DNA of 64,000 nt from contig JADKHO010000001.1 in assembly GCA_016721765.1 (NCBI GenBank), positions 1,352,001-1,416,000 of the forward strand, written 5' to 3'. The notes under the pieces are model-generated. The model made no database searches, was not told the DNA's origin, and saw only the letters and a program-made list of their open reading frames with translations. Below are positions 52,276-59,732 of the stretch, in pieces. Position numbers and translations under genes: made by a program. Numbering within the stretch: position 1 is the stretch's first letter; each line of letters starts with the position of its first letter. The DNA comes from Bacteroidota bacterium. Its GTDB lineage: Bacteria > Bacteroidota > Bacteroidia > UBA4408.

Positions 52276-54048
52276 ATGCGTCAGTTTTTCAAGTTTATGT
52301 TTGCCTCTATGCTGGGCTTTTTAATTACGCTTTTTATTGTTATTGTTATTCTTGTTTCAGCAGTATCAGCCCTAGTAAAATCGAGTGCCGATGAGGTGGT
52401 GGAGATTTCCGGGAATTCCATTTTGCGCCTTGAACTCAACGATGAAATTTTGGATCGCTCTTCCAAAAACCCTTTTGATAATTTTAATTTTTCATCCTTT
52501 AAAACAGAGCAGCAAATTGGCTTAAACGATTTACTAAAGGACATTAAGAAAGCAAAAGAAGATGTAAATATTAAGGGCATTTTCCTTGATTTATCTTCCA
52601 TTCCGGCCGGTATTGCTACAGTGGAGGAAATTCGAAATGCCTTATTGGATTTTAAAAGTTCTAAAAAATTCATTTTGAGTTATAGTGAATTTTACACCCA
52701 AAAATCCTACTACCTCTCCAGTGTTGCCGATGCCGTGTACCTTAATCCTGCAGGTGGAATGGACTGGAAAGGCCTAAGTGCTCAAGTATTATTTTTTAAA
52801 GGCACGCTCGAAAAATTGGAAGTGGAGCCTGAAATTATTCGTCATGGAAAATTTAAAAGTGCCATTGAGCCATTTATCTTAGATAAAATGAGCGATGCCA
52901 ACCGACTACAAACCAAAACTTTTATTGGTTCTATTTGGAACCATGTGCTGGATGGGATTTCGGCACAGCGAAAAATAACAGTAGCTGAATTGGGAACACT
53001 TGCAAATACGCTGGCTATAAATAGTGCCGACGATGCGGTAGCAGCCCGATTGGTGGATAGCAAAAAATATTACGATGAAGTGAGCGATGAACTAAAGAAA
53101 AGAGCAGGAGTGAGTACAGATGAAAAATTGCCATTTGTGTCGCTTCAAAAATACCACCGTGTTTCGGGAAGCAAACACGATAAATTAGCCATGGATAAAA
53201 TCGCCGTAATTTTTGCTCAAGGCGATATTGAAAGCGGTGAAGGAGATGACAAAACGATTGGCTCAGATAGGATTGCCGCAGCCATTCAAGAGGCACGATT
53301 AGATAAAAAAGTGAAAGCAATTGTGCTGCGTGTGAATTCTCCGGGAGGAAGTGCATTGGCTTCAGATGTGATTTGGAGAGAAGCAGTATTGGCAAAAAAA
53401 GTGAAACCATTTGTAGTTTCTATGGGCGATGTGGCCGCTTCCGGCGGATATTACATCAGCTGCGTGGCCGATAAAATTATTGCCAGTCCTAGCACCATTA
53501 CCGGCTCAATTGGCGTTTTTGGCCTGATGCTGAATGCACAAAAGCTGCTGAACAACAAATTAGGAATTACCATTGATACGGTGAATACCAATAGCCATGC
53601 AGACTTTGGTTCTACCTTTCGTCCACTTAGTGCCGAAGAACGCACCACTTTGCAAAATTCTGTGGAGCGCGTTTACGATGATTTTATTACAAAAGTGGCA
53701 GAAGGCCGGCACAAAACAAAAGCAGAGGTAGATAGCCTCGGTCAAGGTAGAGTTTGGAGTGGTGCCGATGCGCTTCGTTTAGGTTTGATTGATGAATTTG
53801 GAGGCTTAGATAAAGCAATCGCTGTAGCGGCAAAATTGGCTAAAATGGATGAATACCGCATTTATAATTTGCCCAAACAAAAGGATGCGCTCGAACAAAT
53901 CGTGAATGATTTTACAGGTGGTACCGAAACAAAATTGTTGAAAAAAGAATTGGGACAAAGTTACAATTACCTTCAGCAGTTGCGTTCTCTAGCGCGCGCT
54001 AATCACACCATTCAAGCAAGGATGGAATATGCGCTCGAAATTTATTAA
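52276..54048 (+). CDS. sppA: Signal peptide peptidase SppA, 67K type
   Basis: 590 residues, one N-terminal TM helix (about 9-33), two S49 domains. The catalytic Lys is Lys194 (HGKFKSAIEPF) and the nucleophile Ser389 (GDVAASGGYYIS), the layout of the long SppA type. NSPGGSALASD and ITGSIGVFG are the flanking motifs. It degrades cleaved signal peptides in the inner membrane. The protein is single-gene; the weak TAACATTG at about 52229 may serve as -7 box. Confidence 0.95.
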   Translation: MRQFFKFMFASMLGFLITLFIVIVILVSAVSALVKSSADEVVEISGNSILRLELNDEILDRSSKNPFDNFNFSSFKTEQQIGLNDLLKDIKKAKEDVNIKGIFLDLSSIPAGIATVEEIRNALLDFKSSKKFILSYSEFYTQKSYYLSSVADAVYLNPAGGMDWKGLSAQVLFFKGTLEKLEVEPEIIRHGKFKSAIEPFILDKMSDANRLQTKTFIGSIWNHVLDGISAQRKITVAELGTLANTLAINSADDAVAARLVDSKKYYDEVSDELKKRAGVSTDEKLPFVSLQKYHRVSGSKHDKLAMDKIAVIFAQGDIESGEGDDKTIGSDRIAAAIQEARLDKKVKAIVLRVNSPGGSALASDVIWREAVLAKKVKPFVVSMGDVAASGGYYISCVADKIIASPSTITGSIGVFGLMLNAQKLLNNKLGITIDTVNTNSHADFGSTFRPLSAEERTTLQNSVERVYDDFITKVAEGRHKTKAEVDSLGQGRVWSGADALRLGLIDEFGGLDKAIAVAAKLAKMDEYRIYNLPKQKDALEQIVNDFTGGTETKLLKKELGQSYNYLQQLRSLARANHTIQARMEYALEIY

Positions 54049-54097
54049 TGTGATAAATCGGAGTGATGCAGCAAGAATTAGTTCATAAAATAGTTGC

Positions 54098-54105
54098 TAT
54101 CTTTG
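54098..54105 (+). promoter_or_regulatory. -7 promoter box of pdxA
   Basis: TATCTTTG, full match to TAnnTTTG, 33 bases before the ATG; no clear -33. Confidence 0.4.
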
Positions 54106-54138
54106 AATAGCAGTTTGAAAAAATAAGCTCAAAAGTAT

Positions 54139-55203
54139 ATGACAGAATCAGATGGTTTAGTAAAAGTAGGTATTTCGATTGGCGATTTTAATGGCATCGG
54201 AATGGAGGTAATCATCAAAACATTTATGGACAACCGCATGATGCAAGTTTGCACACCCATTGTTTACGGGTCATCACGCATTGCTTCCTTTCACCGCAAA
54301 GCACTTAATATAAACGATTTTAGTTTTAATATTATTAAAGATGCAGGTGCAGCAAATCCCAAAATGGCTAACCTTATTAATTGTTGGGACGAAGAGTTGA
54401 AAATGGATTTAGGCACAAGCACTCCCATTGCCGGCGAAAAATCAATTAAATCGTTAGAGCTTGCTGTGGCAGATTTGAAAAGTGGAAAGATTGATGTGCT
54501 TGTTACAGCTCCTATCAATAAACACAATGTGCAAAGCGATACCTTTAAATTTCCAGGACATACCGAATTCCTGGCCGAAAGTTTTAATACAAAAGATTAC
54601 CTCATGCTTTTAGTAAGCGACGATTTGCGCATTGGCACCGTTACCGGACATATTCCGCTAAGTCAGGTACCGGCAGCTTTATCGATTGAAAAAATTTGCG
54701 CAAAAGTTAAAATCATGAACGAGTCGCTGATGCGGGATTTTGGAATACGTAAACCAAAAATTGCTGTATTGGGTTTAAATCCGCATGCCGGAGATGGTGG
54801 ATTGCTCGGCGATGAAGAAACAAAATTAATTGTACCCGCAATCGAAAAGCTTAAGGCAGATGGATTATTGGTGATAGGGCCTTATGCTGCGGATGGATTT
54901 TTTGGTTCGAATGTGTACAAACAATTTGATGGCGTATTGGCCATGTATCACGATCAGGGATTAATTCCTTTTAAATCGATGGCCTTTGAAACAGGAGTAA
55001 ATTTTACAGCCGGTTTGCCGGTAGTGCGCACTTCACCCGATCATGGCACAGGCTACGACATTGCCGGAAAGAATTTAGCTTCCGAATCATCCTTTCGAGA
55101 AGCAGTTTACGCGGCATGCGATATTTTTACCAAGCGACAAATGAATGCCGGCCTCCTTTCAAATCCGTTAAAAATAACAAACCAACGAAGAGAAAGAGGA
55201 TAA
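54139..55203 (+). CDS. pdxA: 4-hydroxythreonine-4-phosphate dehydrogenase PdxA
   Basis: 354 residues, cytosolic. PdxA hallmarks: SIGDFNGIGMEVIIKTF at the N-terminus, VTAPINKHNVQ, FPGHTEFLA, the metal and substrate motifs LGLNPHAGDGGLLG and AMYHDQGLIPFK, and VVRTSPDHGTGYDIAGK. It oxidises 4-phosphohydroxy-threonine in DXP-dependent vitamin B6 synthesis. Family length is about 330; the extra residues are at the ends. Confidence 0.96.
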   Translation: MTESDGLVKVGISIGDFNGIGMEVIIKTFMDNRMMQVCTPIVYGSSRIASFHRKALNINDFSFNIIKDAGAANPKMANLINCWDEELKMDLGTSTPIAGEKSIKSLELAVADLKSGKIDVLVTAPINKHNVQSDTFKFPGHTEFLAESFNTKDYLMLLVSDDLRIGTVTGHIPLSQVPAALSIEKICAKVKIMNESLMRDFGIRKPKIAVLGLNPHAGDGGLLGDEETKLIVPAIEKLKADGLLVIGPYAADGFFGSNVYKQFDGVLAMYHDQGLIPFKSMAFETGVNFTAGLPVVRTSPDHGTGYDIAGKNLASESSFREAVYAACDIFTKRQMNAGLLSNPLKITNQRRERG

Positions 55204-55253
55204 GTCGCATTCGTTCTTCCAATCAATTCCGCAAAAATCCGTCCACCCCGCGT

Positions 55254-55408
55254 CATCCGCGTTCTATTTAAGCATCTATCCTTCTATAAAAATCATAAAG
55301 GAATCATAATCATCCTAACAAATCAGCGTTCTATTTTTTATTGCCAATCTGCACCAGAATAAAATCTTAAAAAAATCATAATCCTCTTCATAAATCAGCG
55401 TTCTATTT
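55254..55408 (+). repeat. Short intergenic repeats between pdxA and rnhA
   Basis: The 232-base gap 55204-55435 holds three copies of ATC[AC]GCGTTCTATTT (55255-55269, 55322-55336, 55394-55408), linked by AATCATAA-type repeats. It is AT-rich and has no ORF. Confidence 0.6.
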
Positions 55409-55435
55409 AAATACAACTAATTTCAAAAATGAAAA

Positions 55436-55894
55436 TCAACCTTCATTTTTATATCCAAAATCTTCAATAAGCCCTTTCCCTTCGGCTGCAGCCACCGCTA
55501 ATTCATCGCATCGCTCGTTTTCAGGATTTTCATTGTGACCTTTTATCCAAATAAATTTTACCTTATGTTTGGGATAAATGCGTAAAAAGCGTGCCCACAA
55601 ATCCGGATTTTTTTTGCCCGAAAAATTTTTCTTTTGCCAGCCAAATACCCATTTTTTCTCTACGGAATCCACCACATATTTTGAGTCGGAATAAATGGTA
55701 ACCTCACACCCATCGTTTTTTAAACTCTCCAAACCAACAATTACACTCAGTAATTCCATGCGGTTATTGGTTGTGAATTTATAGCCTTGCGAAATTTCTT
55801 TGCGGTGTTTTCCCGAAAGGAGCACTACCCCAAATCCTCCGCGACCGGGGTTTCCGCGCGATGAACCATCGGTATACATTGTAATATGTGGCAT
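55436..55894 (-). CDS. rnhA: Ribonuclease HI
   Basis: 152 residues. The four catalytic acids are visible: Asp in MYTDGSSRGNPGRGGFG, Glu in NRMELLSVIVGLESL, Asp in TIYSDSKYVVDSV and Asp in ERCDELAVAAA. KWVFGWQKKNFSGKKNPDLW is the basic protrusion. It removes RNA from RNA-DNA hybrids. Compact family length, single gene. Confidence 0.96.
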   Translation of the reverse strand: MPHITMYTDGSSRGNPGRGGFGVVLLSGKHRKEISQGYKFTTNNRMELLSVIVGLESLKNDGCEVTIYSDSKYVVDSVEKKWVFGWQKKNFSGKKNPDLWARFLRIYPKHKVKFIWIKGHNENPENERCDELAVAAAEGKGLIEDFGYKNEG

Positions 55895-55993
55895 AAAAAG
55901 AGGTGTAAATTTTTCGGAAAGATAACGAACAAATGAATAGTTTGCAGGAACTCTTTTTTAGCTCCCGCTTTAAAGCAAAAGGAAATGCATGCT

Positions 55994-56713
55994 TTACGCT
56001 ACGCTCAATCGCTCTGGTTTCACCCGTACTAAAAGGCGCATAATAACAAAACAAATCAGCAATTGCCCTATCCAAAACATCCACCAATTGTAATGTGAAG
56101 GTATATAGGTTGAAATGTCCGAAAATAGAGGTGTTTTGTTAGCCAAGGACCAAGTTTTTTCGTTGCTTCCAAATAATACTGCATTTAGGTAATCCTGCAC
56201 AAATGAAAAGATAATTACTAAACAGCCTAGCAACAGGGCAAGCCATTCTTTTTTTTGTATTTCAAATTTTGGATTTTCTTGAAAATAAATTATGACGCAA
56301 GCCAATGCAATTAAGCTTATTGAAACAATGCAAGGCGCAAGCACCGGACCCACCCAGGGCATAGGAATTAAAAACAAAATATCCCAGGTAAAAAGGGAGG
56401 CTGGCCAATCTAAAAACAATTTTAGGAATACATAATAAAACAGATCCCAAATGGCAAAGCAATAAATAAAAAAAGCGAAACGTTGCAGTTTGTTAGTCCC
56501 GGCAACAATTCCAATTCCTGCCAGCATGAGTATGGTAGCGGCTTCTCTAAGCAATTCAACCCCTGCAATATCAAATGGAATGGGTACCAATGGAAAATTA
56601 AAACCATTGGGATAATATAATTTACGCAGGTAAATTACAATTGCTGTTTCCAAAAAGCCCATGGCAATACTGAAGATGCTTAACCAGAAAATGTTTTTTG
56701 AGTTGGAGTTCAT
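55994..56713 (-). CDS. Membrane protein of unknown function, third gene of the ferritin-like operon
   Basis: 239 residues with about six to seven TM segments (AMGFLETAIVIYL, LREAATILMLAGIGIVAG, FAFFIYCFAIWDLFYYVFL, ILFLIPMPWVGPVLAPCIVSISLIALACVIIYF, WLALLLGCLVIIFSFVQDYL, WWMFWIGQLLICFVIMRLL). A hydrophilic loop with YIPSHYNWW lies before the last helix. It starts 10 bases after the ferritin-like gene. Conserved hypothetical; no transport motif seen. Confidence 0.8.
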   Translation of the reverse strand: MNSNSKNIFWLSIFSIAMGFLETAIVIYLRKLYYPNGFNFPLVPIPFDIAGVELLREAATILMLAGIGIVAGTNKLQRFAFFIYCFAIWDLFYYVFLKLFLDWPASLFTWDILFLIPMPWVGPVLAPCIVSISLIALACVIIYFQENPKFEIQKKEWLALLLGCLVIIFSFVQDYLNAVLFGSNEKTWSLANKTPLFSDISTYIPSHYNWWMFWIGQLLICFVIMRLLVRVKPERLSVA

Positions 56714-56723
56714 ATTTTTAATT

Positions 56724-57503
56724 TTAGTTTAATCGAGTTATTATTTTTTTAAACTTATAATTCATTCTTCTCCAGTAGGACTTAAAATCGTTACCCCCTG
56801 CCTGGAATGCATGATGATGGCCCAACCATACTGTTAAGATGATGGTATAGAAAGATAAGAAGTAGAAATATTTGCAAATGAATTTTTCAAAGCGGTTTTT
56901 GCCATGGAAAATTAGCATCAAACGTTCTGCTTGAAACACCACATGAGGTGCTTCATCTTGTAAGATATCGGTGCAAATGCTTTTCAGTAGCTCACATTGC
57001 GTTCCATCTTTCACGGATTTATAAAATAATTGAGCGCAGCTTTCTACAATAATTACGGCAACTGTCCACAGCTCCATACTGGAATTAAAATACCGCACTT
57101 TTCTAAAAAGGGTATCTCCCCAATTCTTTTTTAGGCGTGGAACTGCAATTAAATCGAGATAGGTTCCAAGATTATTTCCATGCTTTTGTTCCTCTTTAAT
57201 AAAAAGTTTAACAGCTTCGGGATAATAGGGATCCTGTATTCTTTTTGAATAGGCTGTTGCGGCCTTTAATAAATGGCTTCCTTCGGATGTTTCGCCCAAC
57301 TGCCAAGCTTGTAAGGATTTTACCAATTGTTTTTTTTCGCTTGCAGAGATGCTTGGCTGAATTGACCAATCGATGCGCTGGTGTTTGGCATTATTGCTAA
57401 AATGTTCCATCCATTCGAGGGAAGTTTTAACAGGTAATACTGTGGAAGTCATATTTTCATTGACTGCATTTTTAAGACTACTTAATTGCGCGATTAGCTT
57501 CAT
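56724..57503 (-). CDS. Ferritin-like diiron protein
   Basis: 259 residues, helical. Ligands of a diiron-carboxylate four-helix bundle can be read in order: Glu71 (LGETSEG), Glu105-x2-His108 (EEQKHG), Glu154 (VESCAQ), Glu184-x2-His187 (DEAPHVVF). The E, ExxH, E, ExxH pattern is that of ferritin-like oxygenases. A hydrophobic helix near the end (YFYFLSFYTIILTVWLGHHHAF) may tie it to the membrane. The reaction is unknown. Its ATG follows the stop of the preceding membrane protein by 3 bases. Confidence 0.8.
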   Translation of the reverse strand: MKLIAQLSSLKNAVNENMTSTVLPVKTSLEWMEHFSNNAKHQRIDWSIQPSISASEKKQLVKSLQAWQLGETSEGSHLLKAATAYSKRIQDPYYPEAVKLFIKEEQKHGNNLGTYLDLIAVPRLKKNWGDTLFRKVRYFNSSMELWTVAVIIVESCAQLFYKSVKDGTQCELLKSICTDILQDEAPHVVFQAERLMLIFHGKNRFEKFICKYFYFLSFYTIILTVWLGHHHAFQAGGNDFKSYWRRMNYKFKKIITRLN

Positions 57504-57506
57504 GTT

Positions 57507-58028
57507 TTAATTTTTGGAGATTAATTGTTTTAATTTTAAATTCTGTAAAAGCCCTTCGGTGGCAATACTCAATGGAAGCACAGGTAACCATGCGATGACA
57601 GAAAAGAAACTACTGTCGAAAAAGAACCTGAACCCTCCAAAGTTGGCAAACAGCAGCAGTGATAAAGCATTATCTACAATTACAGTTATCCAATAGTTTC
57701 GGCTGATTACTGTATTGTATTGTTCATATAAGTATACTTTGGGACATAAAATAGTATACCCATAAAACACTGTCAATAGAATTGAACTGGATACGGAAAG
57801 AAGTTTATCGGTATCGGAGTAATGCGATCCCCACCCATCAGTAGTATGCCCCTGTGGGGATAACGAACCCAATGTATATAGGAAGCATCCTAAGGTGGGT
57901 AAAAATGCCAGCACTGCGATGGTGACATTTACATTTTGCAACAGTTTTGCAGTTCTTTGTTCATTGTTTTGTTGATTTGCCATTCTCTTAATTTTTAGTG
58001 AGTTGTGCTCGTTAATTTTTATGTTCAT
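57507..58028 (-). CDS. Small membrane protein, first gene of the ferritin-like operon
   Basis: 173 residues, four TM helices (VTIAVLAFLPTLGCFLYTLG, LLSVSSSILLTVFYGYTILC, NYWITVIVDNALSLLLFANFG, SVIAWLPVLPLSIATEGLL). A later ATG (57983) is possible, but the palindrome at 58051 is 23 bases before the ATG at 58028, the same distance as in the regulator's own operon, which supports this start. No family recognised. Confidence 0.75.
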   Translation of the reverse strand: MNIKINEHNSLKIKRMANQQNNEQRTAKLLQNVNVTIAVLAFLPTLGCFLYTLGSLSPQGHTTDGWGSHYSDTDKLLSVSSSILLTVFYGYTILCPKVYLYEQYNTVISRNYWITVIVDNALSLLLFANFGGFRFFFDSSFFSVIAWLPVLPLSIATEGLLQNLKLKQLISKN

Positions 58029-58050
58029 TTATTGATTTTATTTAGAAAGT

Positions 58051-58067
58051 ACTTTGAAATTCAAAGT
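58051..58067 (-). promoter_or_regulatory. Candidate operator ACTTTG-N5-CAAAGT, copy 2
   Basis: A 17-base palindrome ACTTTGAAATTCAAAGT before the ferritin-like operon. It shares AAAGTACTTTG-N5-CAAAGTT with copy 1 (59038). AAACTTTG in its minus strand takes the place of the -7 box. The regulator gene ends 18 bases away. Confidence 0.6.
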
Positions 58068-58084
58068 TTGTTGATAAAAAAATT

Positions 58085-58384
58085 TTAGTTCCTCTTTTTT
58101 AATAATTTTTCAAGTGCGTCCAAATGCGCTCCAAAAGCCTTTTTCCCGACTTTGGTAGCGGCATAAGAGGTATTCGGTTTTTTACCCACAAATTGCTTGC
58201 TCACTTTTACGTACTCTATTTTTTCTAAAGCTGAAATATGACTGGCCAAATTGCCATCAGTTATGTTGAGCATTTCTTTCATCTCCCCAAAATCTACCGA
58301 ATCATTCACCAGCAAGATCGACATAATGCCCAGTCGAATCCGGCTTTCAAATGCTTTGTTTAAATCGTCAATGTAGTTTTTCAT
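58085..58384 (-). CDS. Winged-helix transcriptional regulator
   Basis: 99 residues from the ATG that overlaps the preceding stop (ATGA). Helices KAFESRIRLGIMSILLV, DFGEMKEMLNITDGNLASHISALEKIEYVKV and the wing KKPNTSYAATKVGKKAFGAHLDALEKL are typical of MarR-like winged-helix regulators of the type that follow a membrane protein in Bacteroidota. A longer frame beginning at 58450 would overlap the membrane protein gene and is rejected. The paired palindromes at 58051 and 59038 are its likely sites. Confidence 0.9.
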   Translation of the reverse strand: MKNYIDDLNKAFESRIRLGIMSILLVNDSVDFGEMKEMLNITDGNLASHISALEKIEYVKVSKQFVGKKPNTSYAATKVGKKAFGAHLDALEKLLKKRN

Positions 58385-59019
58385 TTTTCGTATTTGTTGT
58401 ACATCACAATCCCATAAACAATATGCAACAAACCAAAACCCACTGCCCAAAATAAAAGTCCATATCCAATAAAAAAGGAAGCAATTAGGCCCAATGCAAT
58501 TTCCAAAATACCTAAATAGCGAATATCGTTCAAGGTATATTTACTTGCGTTTATCAAAGCCAGTCCATAAAAAATAAGTGTTGCCGGTGCAACCAATCCC
58601 ACCAAACCATGATAAAGTAAGGCCAAACAAAATAAGCCTCCACTCCCTAAGGGTAAAAATAAATTCACTAGCATGCGCTTAGCTGTACCATCCCAAATGG
58701 ATTGATTTTTTTGTTTTGCCTTTCTTCGTGTCAATAAAATTCCTGAAGTAAGAGAAGCTATCAAAACCAAAATAGCATCCATAAAAAAGAAGGTAAAAAA
58801 GTCATTATTTACACTACCATCCGTGCCCACGGCATATTCATAATAATTGCTGGAAGTGAAATGCATATCCAAATGCAAATAGGCAGCGAAAGCGCCTAGT
58901 AAGGCAAATACACCCGCAAATACTCCCGACAATCCGCTTAACGATATAAAGCGTGAAGAACGCTCCATAAGCGAACGTATCTCAGTAAGTGTTTCTAAAT
59001 GCTCGTTTTGATTTTTCAT
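58381..59019 (-). CDS. Membrane protein paired with the winged-helix regulator
   Basis: 212 residues from the ATG at 59017-59019. A longer frame from 59223 is rejected because the promoter and operator (59038-59078) lie between them. After a hydrophilic start (MKNQNEHLETLTEIRSLMERSSRF) about six TM helices follow, ending IALGLIASFFIGYGLLFWAVGFGLLHIVYGIVMY. The regulator gene starts inside its stop codon, so both are made together. Probable sensor or modulator of the regulator (inference). Confidence 0.85.
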   Translation of the reverse strand: MKNQNEHLETLTEIRSLMERSSRFISLSGLSGVFAGVFALLGAFAAYLHLDMHFTSSNYYEYAVGTDGSVNNDFFTFFFMDAILVLIASLTSGILLTRRKAKQKNQSIWDGTAKRMLVNLFLPLGSGGLFCLALLYHGLVGLVAPATLIFYGLALINASKYTLNDIRYLGILEIALGLIASFFIGYGLLFWAVGFGLLHIVYGIVMYNKYEK

Positions 59020-59037
59020 TTTGTCGATATTAAAAGT

Positions 59038-59054
59038 ACTTTGCGGTACAAAGT
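59038..59054 (-). promoter_or_regulatory. Candidate operator ACTTTG-N5-CAAAGT, copy 1
   Basis: ACTTTGCGGTACAAAGT with the same half-sites and spacing as copy 2. It overlaps the -7 box (59056-59049), so binding would block transcription of the regulator operon. Confidence 0.6.
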
Positions 59055-59078
59055 TAGATATTATTTTTAAACGGCAAA
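59049..59078 (-). promoter_or_regulatory. Promoter of the membrane protein/regulator operon
   Basis: Minus-strand TTTG (59078-59075), 18 bases, TAACTTTG (59056-59049); leader of about 22 bases to the ATG at 59019. Confidence 0.55.
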
Positions 59079-59293
59079 ATATTTTTTCAAAATTTTTCGA
59101 TGTGAAATGAAATTGAACGGAAAACAAAATGTGTAAGAAACTTTTTCGAATAATTGCGATCGAATAGCAATAAATGAATACATAATTCAATTCATGAAAT
59201 ACTAAAAACCACCTAGTTTTCAAAACAAAAGCAAGGTGGTTGTAAGCCTCCTAAATAGGAATGAATTATTTTTTAACGGCTTAAATAAATCAC

Positions 59294-59527
59294 TTAGTTC
59301 TTTTTCAAAAACGCGAACAATTCATCTTTCAATATCACTCTTTTTTTGCGTAATTCGTTCAAGTAATCATCATTCGAAATTTCTGCGCCGCTTTCAATGC
59401 GGTGAATCGCATGGTCGTTTTCGTGATAGTCTTCAAACAATTTTCTAAAGTGGTGATCACTTATTTTTAATTCGTGAATTTTTTCTTTCCATTCCGGAAA
59501 TTCATGTAGTATATCGTGCTTTTCCAT
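59294..59527 (-). CDS. DUF465 (YdcH) family protein
   Basis: 77 residues, all-helical. FHEL-type HELKISDHHFRKLFEDYHENDHAIHRIESG, then NDDYLNELRKKRVILKDELFAFL is the YdcH/DUF465 pattern. Small cytosolic protein with coiled hairpin, function unknown. Single gene; downstream 59020-59293 is non-coding apart from the promoter of the next operon. Confidence 0.92.
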   Translation of the reverse strand: MEKHDILHEFPEWKEKIHELKISDHHFRKLFEDYHENDHAIHRIESGAEISNDDYLNELRKKRVILKDELFAFLKKN

Positions 59528-59732
59528 ATCTCTTTTTTTGCAAAATTAAGCCCTTATCAAAACCCAAAAAATGACTACAATCATTAATAAACCTAAGGTA
59601 TGTAATTTTAAAAAAGGAAAAAAAAATTAAGATGTAAACAATGTGCCTTCGACACGGTTGAAAAGTCGATTTAATTTCTCTCTTAAATAAAACTATTTTC
59701 GCTCCACATTTTAGCAAGCCTTAACATCAAAC

